DNA of 7,572 bases from an uncultured Lachnospiraceae bacterium (lineage in GTDB: Bacteria > Bacillota > Clostridia > Lachnospirales > Lachnospiraceae), in contig CAKSBI010000052.1 of assembly GCA_934437985.1 (NCBI GenBank), positions 1 to 7,572 on the forward strand, in the 5' to 3' direction. Within the stretch, counting starts at the first letter, position 1, and each line of letters starts with the position of its first letter. A program made the position numbers and the translations under genes. Below the pieces are notes generated by a model, which saw only the letters and a program-made list of their open reading frames with translations, was not told the origin of the DNA and searched no databases. This document shows positions 1 through 6,357 of the stretch, in pieces.

Positions 1-96
1 TCAAAGAGAATATATGGTGTCCAGTTCCATCCGGAATCAGTGCTTACGCCTGATGGAATCCATATAATAAGAAATTTTCTTAAAAGACAGATGTAA
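1..96 (+). CDS. trpG: Anthranilate synthase glutamine amidotransferase subunit, 3' end (partial)
   Basis: Only the last 31 codons are present; the 5' end lies outside the window. The fragment reads YGVQFHPESVLTPDG and ends NFLKRQM. The HPES motif carries the His and Glu of the class I glutamine amidotransferase catalytic triad, and the sequence after it is typical of the TrpG/PabA C-terminus. TrpG supplies ammonia from glutamine to TrpE, which converts chorismate to anthranilate. PabA (folate pathway) has the same motif, but the position directly ahead of trpC, trpF, trpB and trpA favours TrpG. The protein ends as a stand-alone amidotransferase, so it is not a TrpG-TrpD fusion. The stop is 33 nt before the trpC start, consistent with one transcript. 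Confidence 0.9.
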   Translation, partial: SKRIYGVQFHPESVLTPDGIHIIRNFLKRQM

Positions 97-117
97 TCGG
101 AATGCATTATGATAAGT

Positions 118-122
118 GGAGG
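118..122 (+). promoter_or_regulatory. Ribosome binding site deciding the trpC start
   Basis: GGAGG lies 7 nt before the ATG at 130. It sits downstream of the in-frame ATG at 109, so it can only serve the ATG at 130. Confidence 0.8.
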
Positions 123-129
123 AAGCAGT

Positions 130-903
130 ATGATACTTGATGAGATTGCAGCAAAGACAGTTGAAAGAATAAATGATATAAAGCAGTCAGTAACATTAGA
201 GGAGATAAAAGATGCTGCCCTGAAAAAAGAAAAATCAGGACATTTATTCCGTAAAGCGCTTAGTAACGACGGCATAAGCTTTATATGTGAAGTAAAAAAA
301 GCTTCGCCATCAAAAGGGATTATAGCAGAAAACTTTCCTTATGTTGATATTGCCGGAGAGTATGAGGATGCAGGTGCTGATGCAATATCTGTGCTCACAG
401 AACCATTTTATTTTAAAGGAAACAATGATTACCTGAAAGAGATTGCAGAAAATGTATCAATCCCGATTCTGAGAAAAGATTTTGTTGTAGATGAATACAT
501 GATATATGAGGCTCATCTGCTTGGTGCCGGTGCTGTATTACTAATATGTGCCATACTTGATGACGGACAGCTTTATGAATATAAAAATATAGCAGACAGG
601 CTTGGACTTGATGTATTATTTGAGGCACATGATGAGAACGAAATATCGCGAGCGGTTAATGCCGGTGCACAGATAATTGGGGTTAACAATCGTAATCTTA
701 AAGATTTTACGGTTGACATTAATAATTCCGTGAGGCTTCGTGAGCTTGTTCCGGATAATATTCTGTTTGTATCAGAGAGTGGAATGAAGACACCTGAAGA
801 TATAAAGCATCTTAAGGAAAACGGCACAGATGCAGTGCTTATTGGTGAGGCATTTATGCGAAGCAGCAACAAAAAGGAGATGCTTGAACGGATGAAAGGA
901 TAA
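130..903 (+). CDS. trpC: Indole-3-glycerol phosphate synthase
   Basis: TrpC closes the indole ring: it decarboxylates and cyclises the 1-(2-carboxyphenylamino)-deoxyribulose phosphate made by TrpF, giving indole-3-glycerol phosphate. The protein is 257 aa, a normal length for this cytosolic (beta/alpha)8-barrel family. Active-site motifs appear in order: CEVKKASPSKG (Glu54, Lys56), LRKDF (Lys116, the presumed general acid), FEAHDENE (Glu165), GVNNRNL (Asn186) and SESGM (Glu216, Ser217). Spacing between Lys116, Glu165, Asn186 and Glu216 matches the well-studied archaeal enzyme. The phosphate-binding end, LIGEAFMR, is also present. The ATG at 130 is preferred over one at 109 because GGAGG precedes it by 7 nt and MILDEI is a typical TrpC N-terminus. 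It is followed by trpF after 65 nt. Confidence 0.96.
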   Translation: MILDEIAAKTVERINDIKQSVTLEEIKDAALKKEKSGHLFRKALSNDGISFICEVKKASPSKGIIAENFPYVDIAGEYEDAGADAISVLTEPFYFKGNNDYLKEIAENVSIPILRKDFVVDEYMIYEAHLLGAGAVLLICAILDDGQLYEYKNIADRLGLDVLFEAHDENEISRAVNAGAQIIGVNNRNLKDFTVDINNSVRLRELVPDNILFVSESGMKTPEDIKHLKENGTDAVLIGEAFMRSSNKKEMLERMKG

Positions 904-968
904 TACTTACCGGAAGCTGCAAACGGAAGTTTCATTAATTTGGCGGTTATGGATAAGGTGGAATTATT

Positions 969-1598
969 ATGAATGATAAAATAAAGCTTAAGATATGTGG
1001 TATTACAAAGGAAACGGAGCTGCCGGTTATTAATAGAATCAGGCCTGATTATATAGGATTTGTATTTGCTGAGAGTAAAAGGAAAGTAGGCAGAGAGCAG
1101 GCAGAGAAGCTGAGGGACATGCTTGAGCCCGGGATTATTGCTGTGGGTGTGTTTGTTGATGAAAACCCTGACCGGGTTGTGGAGCTTCTAAGCCGTGATA
1201 TTATTGACATAGCACAGCTTCATGGAAATGAAGATGAAGAGGTTATTACATATATTAAGGAAAAGACCGGTAAGCCGGTGGTAAAGGCGGTTATTATAAA
1301 AGATGCCTCGGACGTAAAACGATGGCGTGGCACTTCGGCGGATTATCTGCTTCTCGATAGCGGAAAGGGAAGCGGAAAGACATTTGACTGGGGCAGTATT
1401 GACTGGAGCTACATAAAAGAATGCTGTGCAGATATATTTCTTGCCGGAGGAATCAATCCGGATAATGTTGCTGAGGCTGTAAGGATGGTCAGGCCATACT
1501 GTATTGACGTAAGCAGCGGGGTAGAGCTTTCCGGTATGAAAAATGAGGAGCTTATAACAAAACTTGTGCGTAACATGGAAGCCTGTAGCCTTGTATGA
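969..1598 (+). CDS. trpF: Phosphoribosylanthranilate isomerase
   Basis: TrpF performs the Amadori rearrangement of N-(5-phosphoribosyl)anthranilate to the deoxyribulose phosphate used by TrpC. The 209-aa length is normal for a free-standing, cytosolic (beta/alpha)8-barrel TrpF. KICGIT near the N-terminus holds the catalytic Cys10 (general base), and [15 protein letters not shown] holds the catalytic Asp130 (general acid). [24 protein letters not shown] and IDVSSGVE are the usual family blocks, the last two binding phosphate. The start has AAGGTGG 7 nt upstream. The TGA stop overlaps an ATG at 1595 in the trpB frame, but the real trpB start is 86 nt after the stop. Confidence 0.96.
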   Translation: MNDKIKLKICGITKETELPVINRIRPDYIGFVFAESKRKVGREQAEKLRDMLEPGIIAVGVFVDENPDRVVELLSRDIIDIAQLHGNEDEEVITYIKEKTGKPVVKAVIIKDASDVKRWRGTSADYLLLDSGKGSGKTFDWGSIDWSYIKECCADIFLAGGINPDNVAEAVRMVRPYCIDVSSGVELSGMKNEELITKLVRNMEACSLV

Positions 1599-1601
1599 TG
1601 C

Positions 1602-1635
1602 AATGCCGGTTAAGAATGTTATATTTCCCGGCATT
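1602..1635 (+). repeat. Intra-operon hairpin between trpF and trpB
   Basis: AATGCCGG at 1602-1609 and CCGGCATT at 1628-1635 form a perfect 8-bp inverted repeat around an 18-nt loop. The downstream sequence is A/T-rich but has no uninterrupted T run, so it is not a standard intrinsic terminator. It lies in the middle of an operon. An mRNA stability or processing element, or partial attenuation, are possible roles; none is shown by the sequence. Confidence 0.5.
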
Positions 1636-1671
1636 ATATTTACATAATATTACAGTTAAAGAATTATTTAT

Positions 1672-1676
1672 GGAGG
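1672..1676 (+). promoter_or_regulatory. Ribosome binding site deciding the trpB start
   Basis: GGAGG lies 8 nt before the ATG at 1685. It overlaps the alternative in-frame ATG at 1670, so that ATG cannot use it. No comparable site precedes the in-frame ATG at 1595. Confidence 0.8.
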
Positions 1677-1684
1677 AATGTGAG

Positions 1685-2869
1685 ATGGAAACTGGAAGAT
1701 TTGGACAACATGGTGGACAGTATATTACTGAAACACTTATGAATGAATTGATTAAGCTTGAAAAGGAATATGAATACTATAAAAAGGATTCTGAATTTAA
1801 TGCGGAGCTTGATAAGCTAATGAAGGAATATGCAGGCAGGCCATCGCTTTTATATTATGCGGAAAAGATGACAAAGGATCTGGGCGGGGCAAAGATATAT
1901 CTCAAGAGAGAAGATCTTAATCATACAGGCTCACATAAAATTAATAATGTTCTTGGACAGGTTCTTTTGGCAAAGAAACTTGGAAAGACAAGGGTTATTG
2001 CAGAGACTGGTGCGGGTCAGCATGGAGTTGCAACAGCAACGGCGGCAGCACTTCTTGGACTTGAGTGTGAAGTATTTATGGGAAAAGAGGATACAGACCG
2101 TCAGGCACTCAATGTATACCGCATGGAGCTGCTTGGAGCTAAGGTTCATCCTGTAACAACAGGAACAATGACTCTTAAGGATGCAGTAAATGCAGCAATG
2201 AGAGAATGGGTAAGCAGAGTTGATGATACTCATTATGTGCTTGGTTCAGTTATGGGGCCGCATCCATTTCCGATGATTGTAAGAGATTATCAGAGCATAA
2301 TAGGAAAAGAAGCAAGGGCACAGATTCTTGAAGCAGAAGGAAAGCTCCCATCAGCAGTTCTTGCATGTGTTGGTGGTGGAAGTAATGCAATGGGCATATT
2401 TCATGAGTTTATTCCGGATGAAGGGGTTAAGCTTATCGGATGCGAGGCGGCCGGAAAGGGTGTTGATACACCGGAGACTGCCGCAACGATTGCAACAGGA
2501 AAGCTTGGAATATTCCATGGAATGAAGTCTTATTTCTGTCAGGATGACAAGGGTCAGATTGCACCCGTATATTCGATATCGGCAGGACTTGATTATCCGG
2601 GAATAGGACCGGAGCATGCGTATCTGCATGATACAGGAAGGGCACAATACGTGCCTGTAACTGATGATGAGGCAGTTGAAGCATTTGAATATATTGCGCG
2701 TACGGAAGGAATCATATGTGCGATTGAGAGCGCACACGCAGTAGCTCATGCAATGAAGCTTGCTCCATCAATGTCACCTGATGAGATAATGATTATTAAT
2801 ATATCAGGAAGAGGAGATAAGGACGTGGCAGCAATAGCAAGATACAGGGGGATTGAGATTTATGAGTAA
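1685..2869 (+). CDS. trpB: Tryptophan synthase beta chain
   Basis: TrpB is the pyridoxal-phosphate enzyme that joins indole to serine to make tryptophan; it works as an alpha2-beta2 complex with TrpA, which channels indole to it. The protein is 394 aa, the normal length for the TrpB1 type that pairs with Trp[10 protein letters not shown] carries the PLP lysine (Lys85, equivalent to Salmonella Lys87), AETGAGQHG the catalytic Glu107 (Glu109), GGGSNAMG the PLP phosphate loop, [16 protein letters not shown] the COMM-domain switch segment with its Asp, and SGRGDKD the serine (Ser374) that contacts the PLP ring nitrogen. The N-terminus [13 protein letters not shown] is typical. The ATG at 1685 is chosen for its GGAGG; in-frame ATGs at 1595 and 1670 lack a usable one. 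The last 8 nt overlap trpA, suggesting translational coupling. Confidence 0.97.
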   Translation: METGRFGQHGGQYITETLMNELIKLEKEYEYYKKDSEFNAELDKLMKEYAGRPSLLYYAEKMTKDLGGAKIYLKREDLNHTGSHKINNVLGQVLLAKKLGKTRVIAETGAGQHGVATATAAALLGLECEVFMGKEDTDRQALNVYRMELLGAKVHPVTTGTMTLKDAVNAAMREWVSRVDDTHYVLGSVMGPHPFPMIVRDYQSIIGKEARAQILEAEGKLPSAVLACVGGGSNAMGIFHEFIPDEGVKLIGCEAAGKGVDTPETAATIATGKLGIFHGMKSYFCQDDKGQIAPVYSISAGLDYPGIGPEHAYLHDTGRAQYVPVTDDEAVEAFEYIARTEGIICAIESAHAVAHAMKLAPSMSPDEIMIINISGRGDKDVAAIARYRGIEIYE

Positions 2870-3647
2870 GATAAAAAAGGCATTTGAAAATGGTAAAGCA
2901 TTTATAGCATTTTTGACAGCAGGAGATCCTTCTGCGGATAAGACAATAGAATTTATATTTGAGATGGAAAAGGCAGGGGCAGACCTTATAGAGATTGGTG
3001 TCCCATTTTCAGACCCGACAGCTGAAGGTCCTGTAATACAGGATGCCAATATCCGTGCGCTGAACAAGGGCATTACAATGGATGATATATTCGGAATTGT
3101 TGAAAAGGTAAGGGAAAAGACGCAGATACCGCTAGTGTTCCTTACATATATGAATCCGGTTCACCATTATGGGTATGAAGCATTTTTTGAAAAATGTGAG
3201 GAGACAGGTGTAGACGGAATTATAACCCCTGAGCTTCCATATGAAGAAAAGGGAGAGCTAAAGGACTTCGCTGACAGGCATGGCATAGACCTTATATCAA
3301 TGATTGCACCGACATCAGACGAGAGAATACAGATGATTGCAAAGGAATCATCAGGGTTCGTATATGTTGTATCATCACTTGGAGTTACAGGTGTCCGTTC
3401 CAGCATTACTACAGATGTAGAAACAATAGTAGGCAAGATTAAAGAGGTAACGGATGTGCCATGTGCCGTAGGATTTGGAATCAGCACACCGGAGCAGGCT
3501 GGTGCAATGGCGGCGGTATCTGATGGTGCAATAGTGGGAAGTGCAATTGTTAAGATAATAGCTGAGCATGGTGAGGCAGCAGGACCGGAGCTTTATAAAT
3601 ACGTTAAGAGTATGAAGGATGCCTGCAGGCAGGGAATACAGTATTAA
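2862..3647 (+). CDS. trpA: Tryptophan synthase alpha chain
   Basis: TrpA cleaves indole-3-glycerol phosphate to indole and glyceraldehyde-3-phosphate, passing indole to TrpB. The protein is 261 aa, a normal length for this (beta/alpha)8-barrel family. [19 protein letters not shown] (Glu44, equivalent to E. coli catalytic Glu49; Asp51, equivalent to Asp56), LGVTG (loop 6), GFGIS and GSAIVK (phosphate site) are all present. Unusually, the motif normally read as ADGP is AEGP, so catalytic Asp60 (E. coli) is Glu55. The usual Asp near E. coli position 130 is also Glu (Glu124, in TPELPYEE). The reading frame is intact and the partner trpB is adjacent, so I expect a working enzyme. The ATG at 2862 has AGGGGGA 9 nt upstream; a TTG at 2853 directly abuts that site and is rejected. 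Confidence 0.95.
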   Translation: MSKIKKAFENGKAFIAFLTAGDPSADKTIEFIFEMEKAGADLIEIGVPFSDPTAEGPVIQDANIRALNKGITMDDIFGIVEKVREKTQIPLVFLTYMNPVHHYGYEAFFEKCEETGVDGIITPELPYEEKGELKDFADRHGIDLISMIAPTSDERIQMIAKESSGFVYVVSSLGVTGVRSSITTDVETIVGKIKEVTDVPCAVGFGISTPEQAGAMAAVSDGAIVGSAIVKIIAEHGEAAGPELYKYVKSMKDACRQGIQY

Positions 3648-3678
3648 TAATAATCTGCAGATGTGGGTACTCTTATCC

Positions 3679-3707
3679 TTGCAATCATGGATGGGTAGTG
3701 ATATTAT
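3679..3707 (+). promoter_or_regulatory. Candidate sigma-A promoter for the hexuronate cluster
   Basis: TTGCAA at 3679-3684 and TATTAT at 3702-3707 are separated by 17 bp. Transcription would begin near 3714, about 60 nt before eda and immediately before the palindromic array at 3717-3751. The -10 match is 5 of 6 and the -35 match 4 of 6. Its position at the boundary between two functional groups supports it. Confidence 0.6.
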
Positions 3708-3716
3708 TATGAGTAT

Positions 3717-3751
3717 AGAACTAACATGTTAGTTAATAATGTGTTAGTTCT
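3717..3751 (+). promoter_or_regulatory. Palindromic operator-like array upstream of eda
   Basis: The stretch contains a perfect 16-bp palindrome (AACTAACATGTTAGTT, 3719-3734), followed by another copy of its half-site TGTTAGTT at 3742-3749. The left half and the third copy also form a 10-bp perfect inverted repeat (AGAACTAACA at 3717-3726, TGTTAGTTCT at 3742-3751). It begins just downstream of the predicted -10 box, a classic position for repressor binding. FadR-type GntR proteins bind short symmetric operators, and one is encoded in this cluster, so it is the first candidate; the pairing is inference. An A/T-rich stem without a following T run makes a terminator unlikely. Confidence 0.65.
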
Positions 3752-3775
3752 TAGTCGATAAAAGGGGGTTATAAT

Positions 3776-4414
3776 ATGGGCAATGTATTAGAGGAACTGG
3801 CAGGATATGGTGTTGTTCCTGTTGTAGTACTTAATCGTGCGGAGGACGCAAAGCCTCTTGCAGAAGCACTGTGCAGAGGGGGTCTTAAGTGTGCAGAGGT
3901 TACATTCAGAACAGATGCCGCAGAGGAATCAATTAAGATAATGAGTGAAAGCTTTCCGGATATGCTTGTGGGTGCAGGGACTGTGCTTACGACAAGTCAG
4001 GTTGACCGGGCGGTGGCAGCCGGGGCTAAGTTTATTGTAAGCCCGGGATTTGATCCTGAGGTTGTAGATTACTGTATTGATAAGAATATTCCTGTAGTAC
4101 CGGGAACGATAACTCCATCAGAGGTTGCACAGGGAGTTAAGCGGGGACTTAAGCTGCTTAAGTTCTTTCCGGCAGAACAGGCGGGTGGACTTGCAATGAT
4201 TAAGGCAATGGCAGCTCCGTATACAATGGTTAAGTTTATGCCGACAGGTGGAATCAATGCTGATAATCTTACTGAATATCTTGAGTGTGATAAGATTGCA
4301 GCCTGCGGCGGAAGCTGGATGGTTAAGGCTTCTTTGGTTGATAACAAAGAGTATGACAGGATTGAAGAGATGACAAGGGAAGCCGTTGGAACTGTTAAGA
4401 AGATAAGAGGGTAA
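3776..4414 (+). CDS. eda: KDPG aldolase (2-keto-3-deoxy-6-phosphogluconate aldolase)
   Basis: This class I aldolase splits 2-keto-3-deoxy-6-phosphogluconate into pyruvate and glyceraldehyde-3-phosphate, the last step of the hexuronate branch of the Entner-Doudoroff route. It is 212 aa, the normal length for the KDPG/KHG aldolase family. AEVTFRT carries the catalytic Glu41 and Arg45, VGAGTVLT and SPGFDPEVV are core family blocks, PGTITPSE follows, and LKFFPAEQAGG carries the Schiff-base Lys129. PTGGIN and GGSWMV form the phosphate-binding end. Members may also act on 4-hydroxy-2-oxoglutarate, or on the galactonate analogue, but kdgK and uxuA nearby point to KDPG. GGGGG lies 7 nt before the ATG. 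It is the first gene after the operator array. Confidence 0.94.
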   Translation: MGNVLEELAGYGVVPVVVLNRAEDAKPLAEALCRGGLKCAEVTFRTDAAEESIKIMSESFPDMLVGAGTVLTTSQVDRAVAAGAKFIVSPGFDPEVVDYCIDKNIPVVPGTITPSEVAQGVKRGLKLLKFFPAEQAGGLAMIKAMAAPYTMVKFMPTGGINADNLTEYLECDKIAACGGSWMVKASLVDNKEYDRIEEMTREAVGTVKKIRG

Positions 4415-4439
4415 TTACAGTCAGATGCTGCGTCTGTAA
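4415..4439 (+). repeat. Short hairpin after eda
   Basis: TTACAG (4415-4420) and CTGTAA (4434-4439) are a perfect 6-bp inverted repeat around a 13-nt loop, starting immediately after the eda stop codon. There is no T run after it, so it is not a convincing terminator. It could mark a processing site in the eda-kdgK transcript. Confidence 0.3.
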
Positions 4440-4448
4440 GAAAAGTAA

Positions 4449-4476
4449 TTGACAGACCGGATTGATTGTATAAGAT
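4449..4476 (+). promoter_or_regulatory. Possible internal promoter before kdgK
   Basis: A perfect TTGACA (4449-4454) is followed after 16 bp by TAAGAT (4471-4476), a 4 of 6 match to the -10 consensus; TATAAG at 4469 is an alternative with a short spacer. It lies in the 108-nt gap between eda and kdgK. Chance matches are common in A/T-rich DNA. Confidence 0.3.
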
Positions 4477-4506
4477 TAACAGGTTTGAATGAATAATTAA
4501 AGAAAT

Positions 4507-4513
4507 GCGGAGG
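4507..4513 (+). promoter_or_regulatory. Ribosome binding site deciding the kdgK start
   Basis: GCGGAGG ends 9 nt before the ATG at 4523. It overlaps the second and third codons of the alternative start at 4505, so only the ATG at 4523 can use it. Confidence 0.7.
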
Positions 4514-4522
4514 CATGTAACA

Positions 4523-5557
4523 ATGAGTAAAAAGGTTGTAACTATGGGAGAGATAATGCTTCGCTTATCAACTCCGGGCAATGAAAGATTTATTCAGGCA
4601 GATGAGTTTGATGTGTGTTATGGCGGTGGGGAAGCTAATGTAGCTGTATCACTGGCGAATTATGGATATAATACGCAGTATGTAACAGCCGTACCGGCTA
4701 ATCCTATCGGGGAGTGTGCTGTTGCGGCACTTAGAAAATATAACGTGGGAACTGACCATATATCAAGAAGTGGTGAGCGGCTTGGAATATATTATCTTGA
4801 GACCGGGTCTGCAATGAGGGCGAGCAATGTCGTTTATGACCGGGCACACAGCTCAATTTCAATGGCAGGAGTAGATGAATTTGATTTTGATGCAATATTT
4901 AAGGATGCAGACTGGTTTCACTTCACGGGAATTACACCGGCTGTATCAGACAGTGCGGTCGTGCTTATTACAGAGGCACTTAAGGCCGCCAAGAAGGCTG
5001 GTGTTACGGTGTCAGTTGACCTCAACTTCCGTAAGAAGCTCTGGACATCACAGAAGGCAAAGAAGGTTATGACAGATCTTATGCAGTATGTTGACATCTG
5101 CATTGGCAATGAAGAGGATGCAGAAAAGGTTCTTGGTTTCAAGGCAAAGGCAACAGATGTTACAAAGGGAGAGCTTAACCTTGCAGGATATGAGGACGTA
5201 TTTAACCAGATGGCAGATACATTTGGTTTCAAATATATTGTAAGCTCACTCCGCCAGTCTTATTCGGCATCTAATAACGGCTGGAGTGCCTGCATAATGG
5301 ATGGTAATACAAGAGAATTCTATCATTCAAAGACATATTCGGTAACACCTATTGTTGACCGTGTCGGAGGCGGGGATTCATTTGCCGCAGGAGTTATATG
5401 CGGACTGTTAGATGGTAAGGATATGAAGTCGGCACTTGAATTTGGTGTTGCAGCATCTGCACTTAAACACACAATACCTGGGGACTTTAATCTTGTAACA
5501 AGGCAGGAGGTTGAGAATCTGGCAGGTGGAGACGGTTCAGGCCGTGTCCAGAGATAA
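4523..5557 (+). CDS. kdgK: 2-keto-3-deoxygluconate kinase (PfkB family)
   Basis: This ribokinase-fold enzyme phosphorylates 2-keto-3-deoxygluconate with ATP to give KDPG, the substrate of the aldolase just upstream. The protein is 344 aa. The N-terminal block VVTMGEIMLRLSTPG and the glycine-rich GGGEANVAVSLANYG form the sugar-binding side (PfkB signature 1 region). VSVDLNFRKKLW, with its Asp and Arg, and IGNEEDAEKVLG are typical of KDG kinases. DRVGGGDSFAAG is PfkB signature 2, with the catalytic base Asp285 and the anion hole. PfkB family members differ in substrate; the assignment rests on these blocks plus eda and uxuA in the same cluster. The ATG at 4523 is chosen for its GCGGAGG; an ATG six codons earlier overlaps that site. 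The final residues (GGDGSGRVQR) look like a flexible tail. Confidence 0.92.
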   Translation: MSKKVVTMGEIMLRLSTPGNERFIQADEFDVCYGGGEANVAVSLANYGYNTQYVTAVPANPIGECAVAALRKYNVGTDHISRSGERLGIYYLETGSAMRASNVVYDRAHSSISMAGVDEFDFDAIFKDADWFHFTGITPAVSDSAVVLITEALKAAKKAGVTVSVDLNFRKKLWTSQKAKKVMTDLMQYVDICIGNEEDAEKVLGFKAKATDVTKGELNLAGYEDVFNQMADTFGFKYIVSSLRQSYSASNNGWSACIMDGNTREFYHSKTYSVTPIVDRVGGGDSFAAGVICGLLDGKDMKSALEFGVAASALKHTIPGDFNLVTRQEVENLAGGDGSGRVQR

Positions 5558-5597
5558 GGGAAGCATAGCTTTTATATAAGAAAATGGAGTTTGATAA

Positions 5598-6275
5598 ATG
5601 GACAGATTACTTAACCAGCGTACTTATGAGAATCTGAAAAAGGATATAATGACATTTGGGCTGATGCCGGGTGAACCCGTATCTGCTGCAAAGATTGCCC
5701 GAAGGTACAGGGTAAGCAGGACACCGGCAAGGGAGGCACTTGTTATGCTGCAGGGTGAAGGGCTTGTGGATATATTTCCACAGTCAAGGTCTGTGATATC
5801 TAAGATAAATGTCAGGCGTATAAGACAGGAGTGGTTCGTTAGAAGAACACTTGAACTTGCCATGGTTGATGAATTCTTTGACAGGGTAAAAAAAGAGGAT
5901 ATTGATGAAATGAAGCATTATGCAAAGCTTCTGGAAACTGTGGGAGCTGAGCCGGAGACACCGGAAAATGCATATAAATATCTGGAATATGATAATCTGT
6001 TCCATGCGGTGGCTTACAGGGCTTCCAGGGAAGAGCTTGCGGCGTCAGTAATTGAAAAGTCAATGTCACACTACAACCGTGCAAGACTTATGATAGACAT
6101 GGACGCTGCAAGAAAAGAACGTACAACAAGGGATCATGCAAGGCTTATTAAGCTTCTGGAGGCAGAAGACAGGGATGGCTACAGAGAAGTGCTTGGAACC
6201 CATCTTGGTTATATAGAGGCTGACATTAGGGAAATGAACAGGAACCGGCCGGATATGTTTGAGATGGAAGACTGA
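5598..6275 (+). CDS. GntR-family transcriptional regulator with FCD domain (FadR subfamily)
   Basis: A 225-aa DNA-binding regulator. Residues about 5-70 form the winged helix-turn-helix: LMPGEPVSAAKIARRY, then VSRTPAREAL (recognition helix), then MLQGEGLV and the wing. Residues about 75-220 are the all-helical FCD ligand-binding domain. Asp132, His136, His180 and His202 have the spacing of the metal-binding ligands of this domain, where a metal often helps bind carboxylate or sugar-acid effectors. FadR-type regulators such as UxuR and ExuR of enterobacteria control uronate genes. Lying between kdgK and uxuA, it probably controls this cluster, perhaps through the palindromes at 3717-3751, and the effector may be a uronate pathway intermediate; both points are inference. 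TGGAG lies 8 nt before the ATG, and the gene starts 40 nt after kdgK, so it is likely co-transcribed and autoregulated. Confidence 0.9.
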   Translation: MDRLLNQRTYENLKKDIMTFGLMPGEPVSAAKIARRYRVSRTPAREALVMLQGEGLVDIFPQSRSVISKINVRRIRQEWFVRRTLELAMVDEFFDRVKKEDIDEMKHYAKLLETVGAEPETPENAYKYLEYDNLFHAVAYRASREELAASVIEKSMSHYNRARLMIDMDAARKERTTRDHARLIKLLEAEDRDGYREVLGTHLGYIEADIREMNRNRPDMFEMED

Positions 6276-6286
6276 AGCCATATGAT
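6259..6286 (+). promoter_or_regulatory. Possible internal promoter before uxuA
   Basis: TTGAGA (6259-6264) and TATGAT (6281-6286) are separated by 16 bp; each matches consensus at 5 of 6 positions. The -35 lies inside the end of the regulator gene. A transcript would start near 6293, in an A/T-rich 82-nt gap, giving a leader of about 65 nt before uxuA. No palindrome like that at 3717-3751 is seen here. Confidence 0.4.
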
Positions 6287-6343
6287 TTAAATAAATTATG
6301 CGGAAAAACAAATATATTATCAGAAAATTAAAAAGAGCAGCTC

Positions 6344-6349
6344 AGGAGG
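6344..6349 (+). promoter_or_regulatory. Ribosome binding site deciding the uxuA start
   Basis: A perfect AGGAGG ends 8 nt before the ATG at 6358. It lies inside the reading-frame extension that starts at 6298, and that earlier ATG has no such site. Confidence 0.85.
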
Positions 6350-6357
6350 AAAAAATT

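Noticed and set aside
109..129. Earlier ATG for trpC at 109
   Set aside because: It lies upstream of the GGAGG at 118-122, which serves the ATG at 130. The extra residues (MISGGSS) come from translating the ribosome binding site itself.
573..935. Antisense open frames over trpC, and similar ones over trpB, trpA, eda, kdgK, the regulator gene and uxuA
   Set aside because: They lie opposite clearly conserved enzymes and have no recognisable motifs. They are shadows of the real genes.
2853..2861. TTG start for trpA at 2853
   Set aside because: It directly abuts the AGGGGGA Shine-Dalgarno at 2846-2852, leaving no spacing. The ATG at 2862 has a 9-nt spacing.
3653..3662. 10-bp palindrome ATCTGCAGAT just after trpA
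   Set aside because: It is short, has no loop or T tract, and is not repeated elsewhere in the window; likely chance.
3717..3751. Rho-independent terminator for the trp operon
   Set aside because: The stem is mostly A/T and is followed by TTAGTCGATAAAAG rather than a T run. It also sits downstream of a good promoter, which fits an operator better.
6298..6357. N-terminal extension of uxuA from the ATG at 6298, rich in Lys and Arg
   Set aside because: A perfect AGGAGG at 6344-6349 marks the ATG at 6358, and UxuA proteins normally begin close to the MTLRWYG block. The basic character reflects A-rich untranslated sequence.
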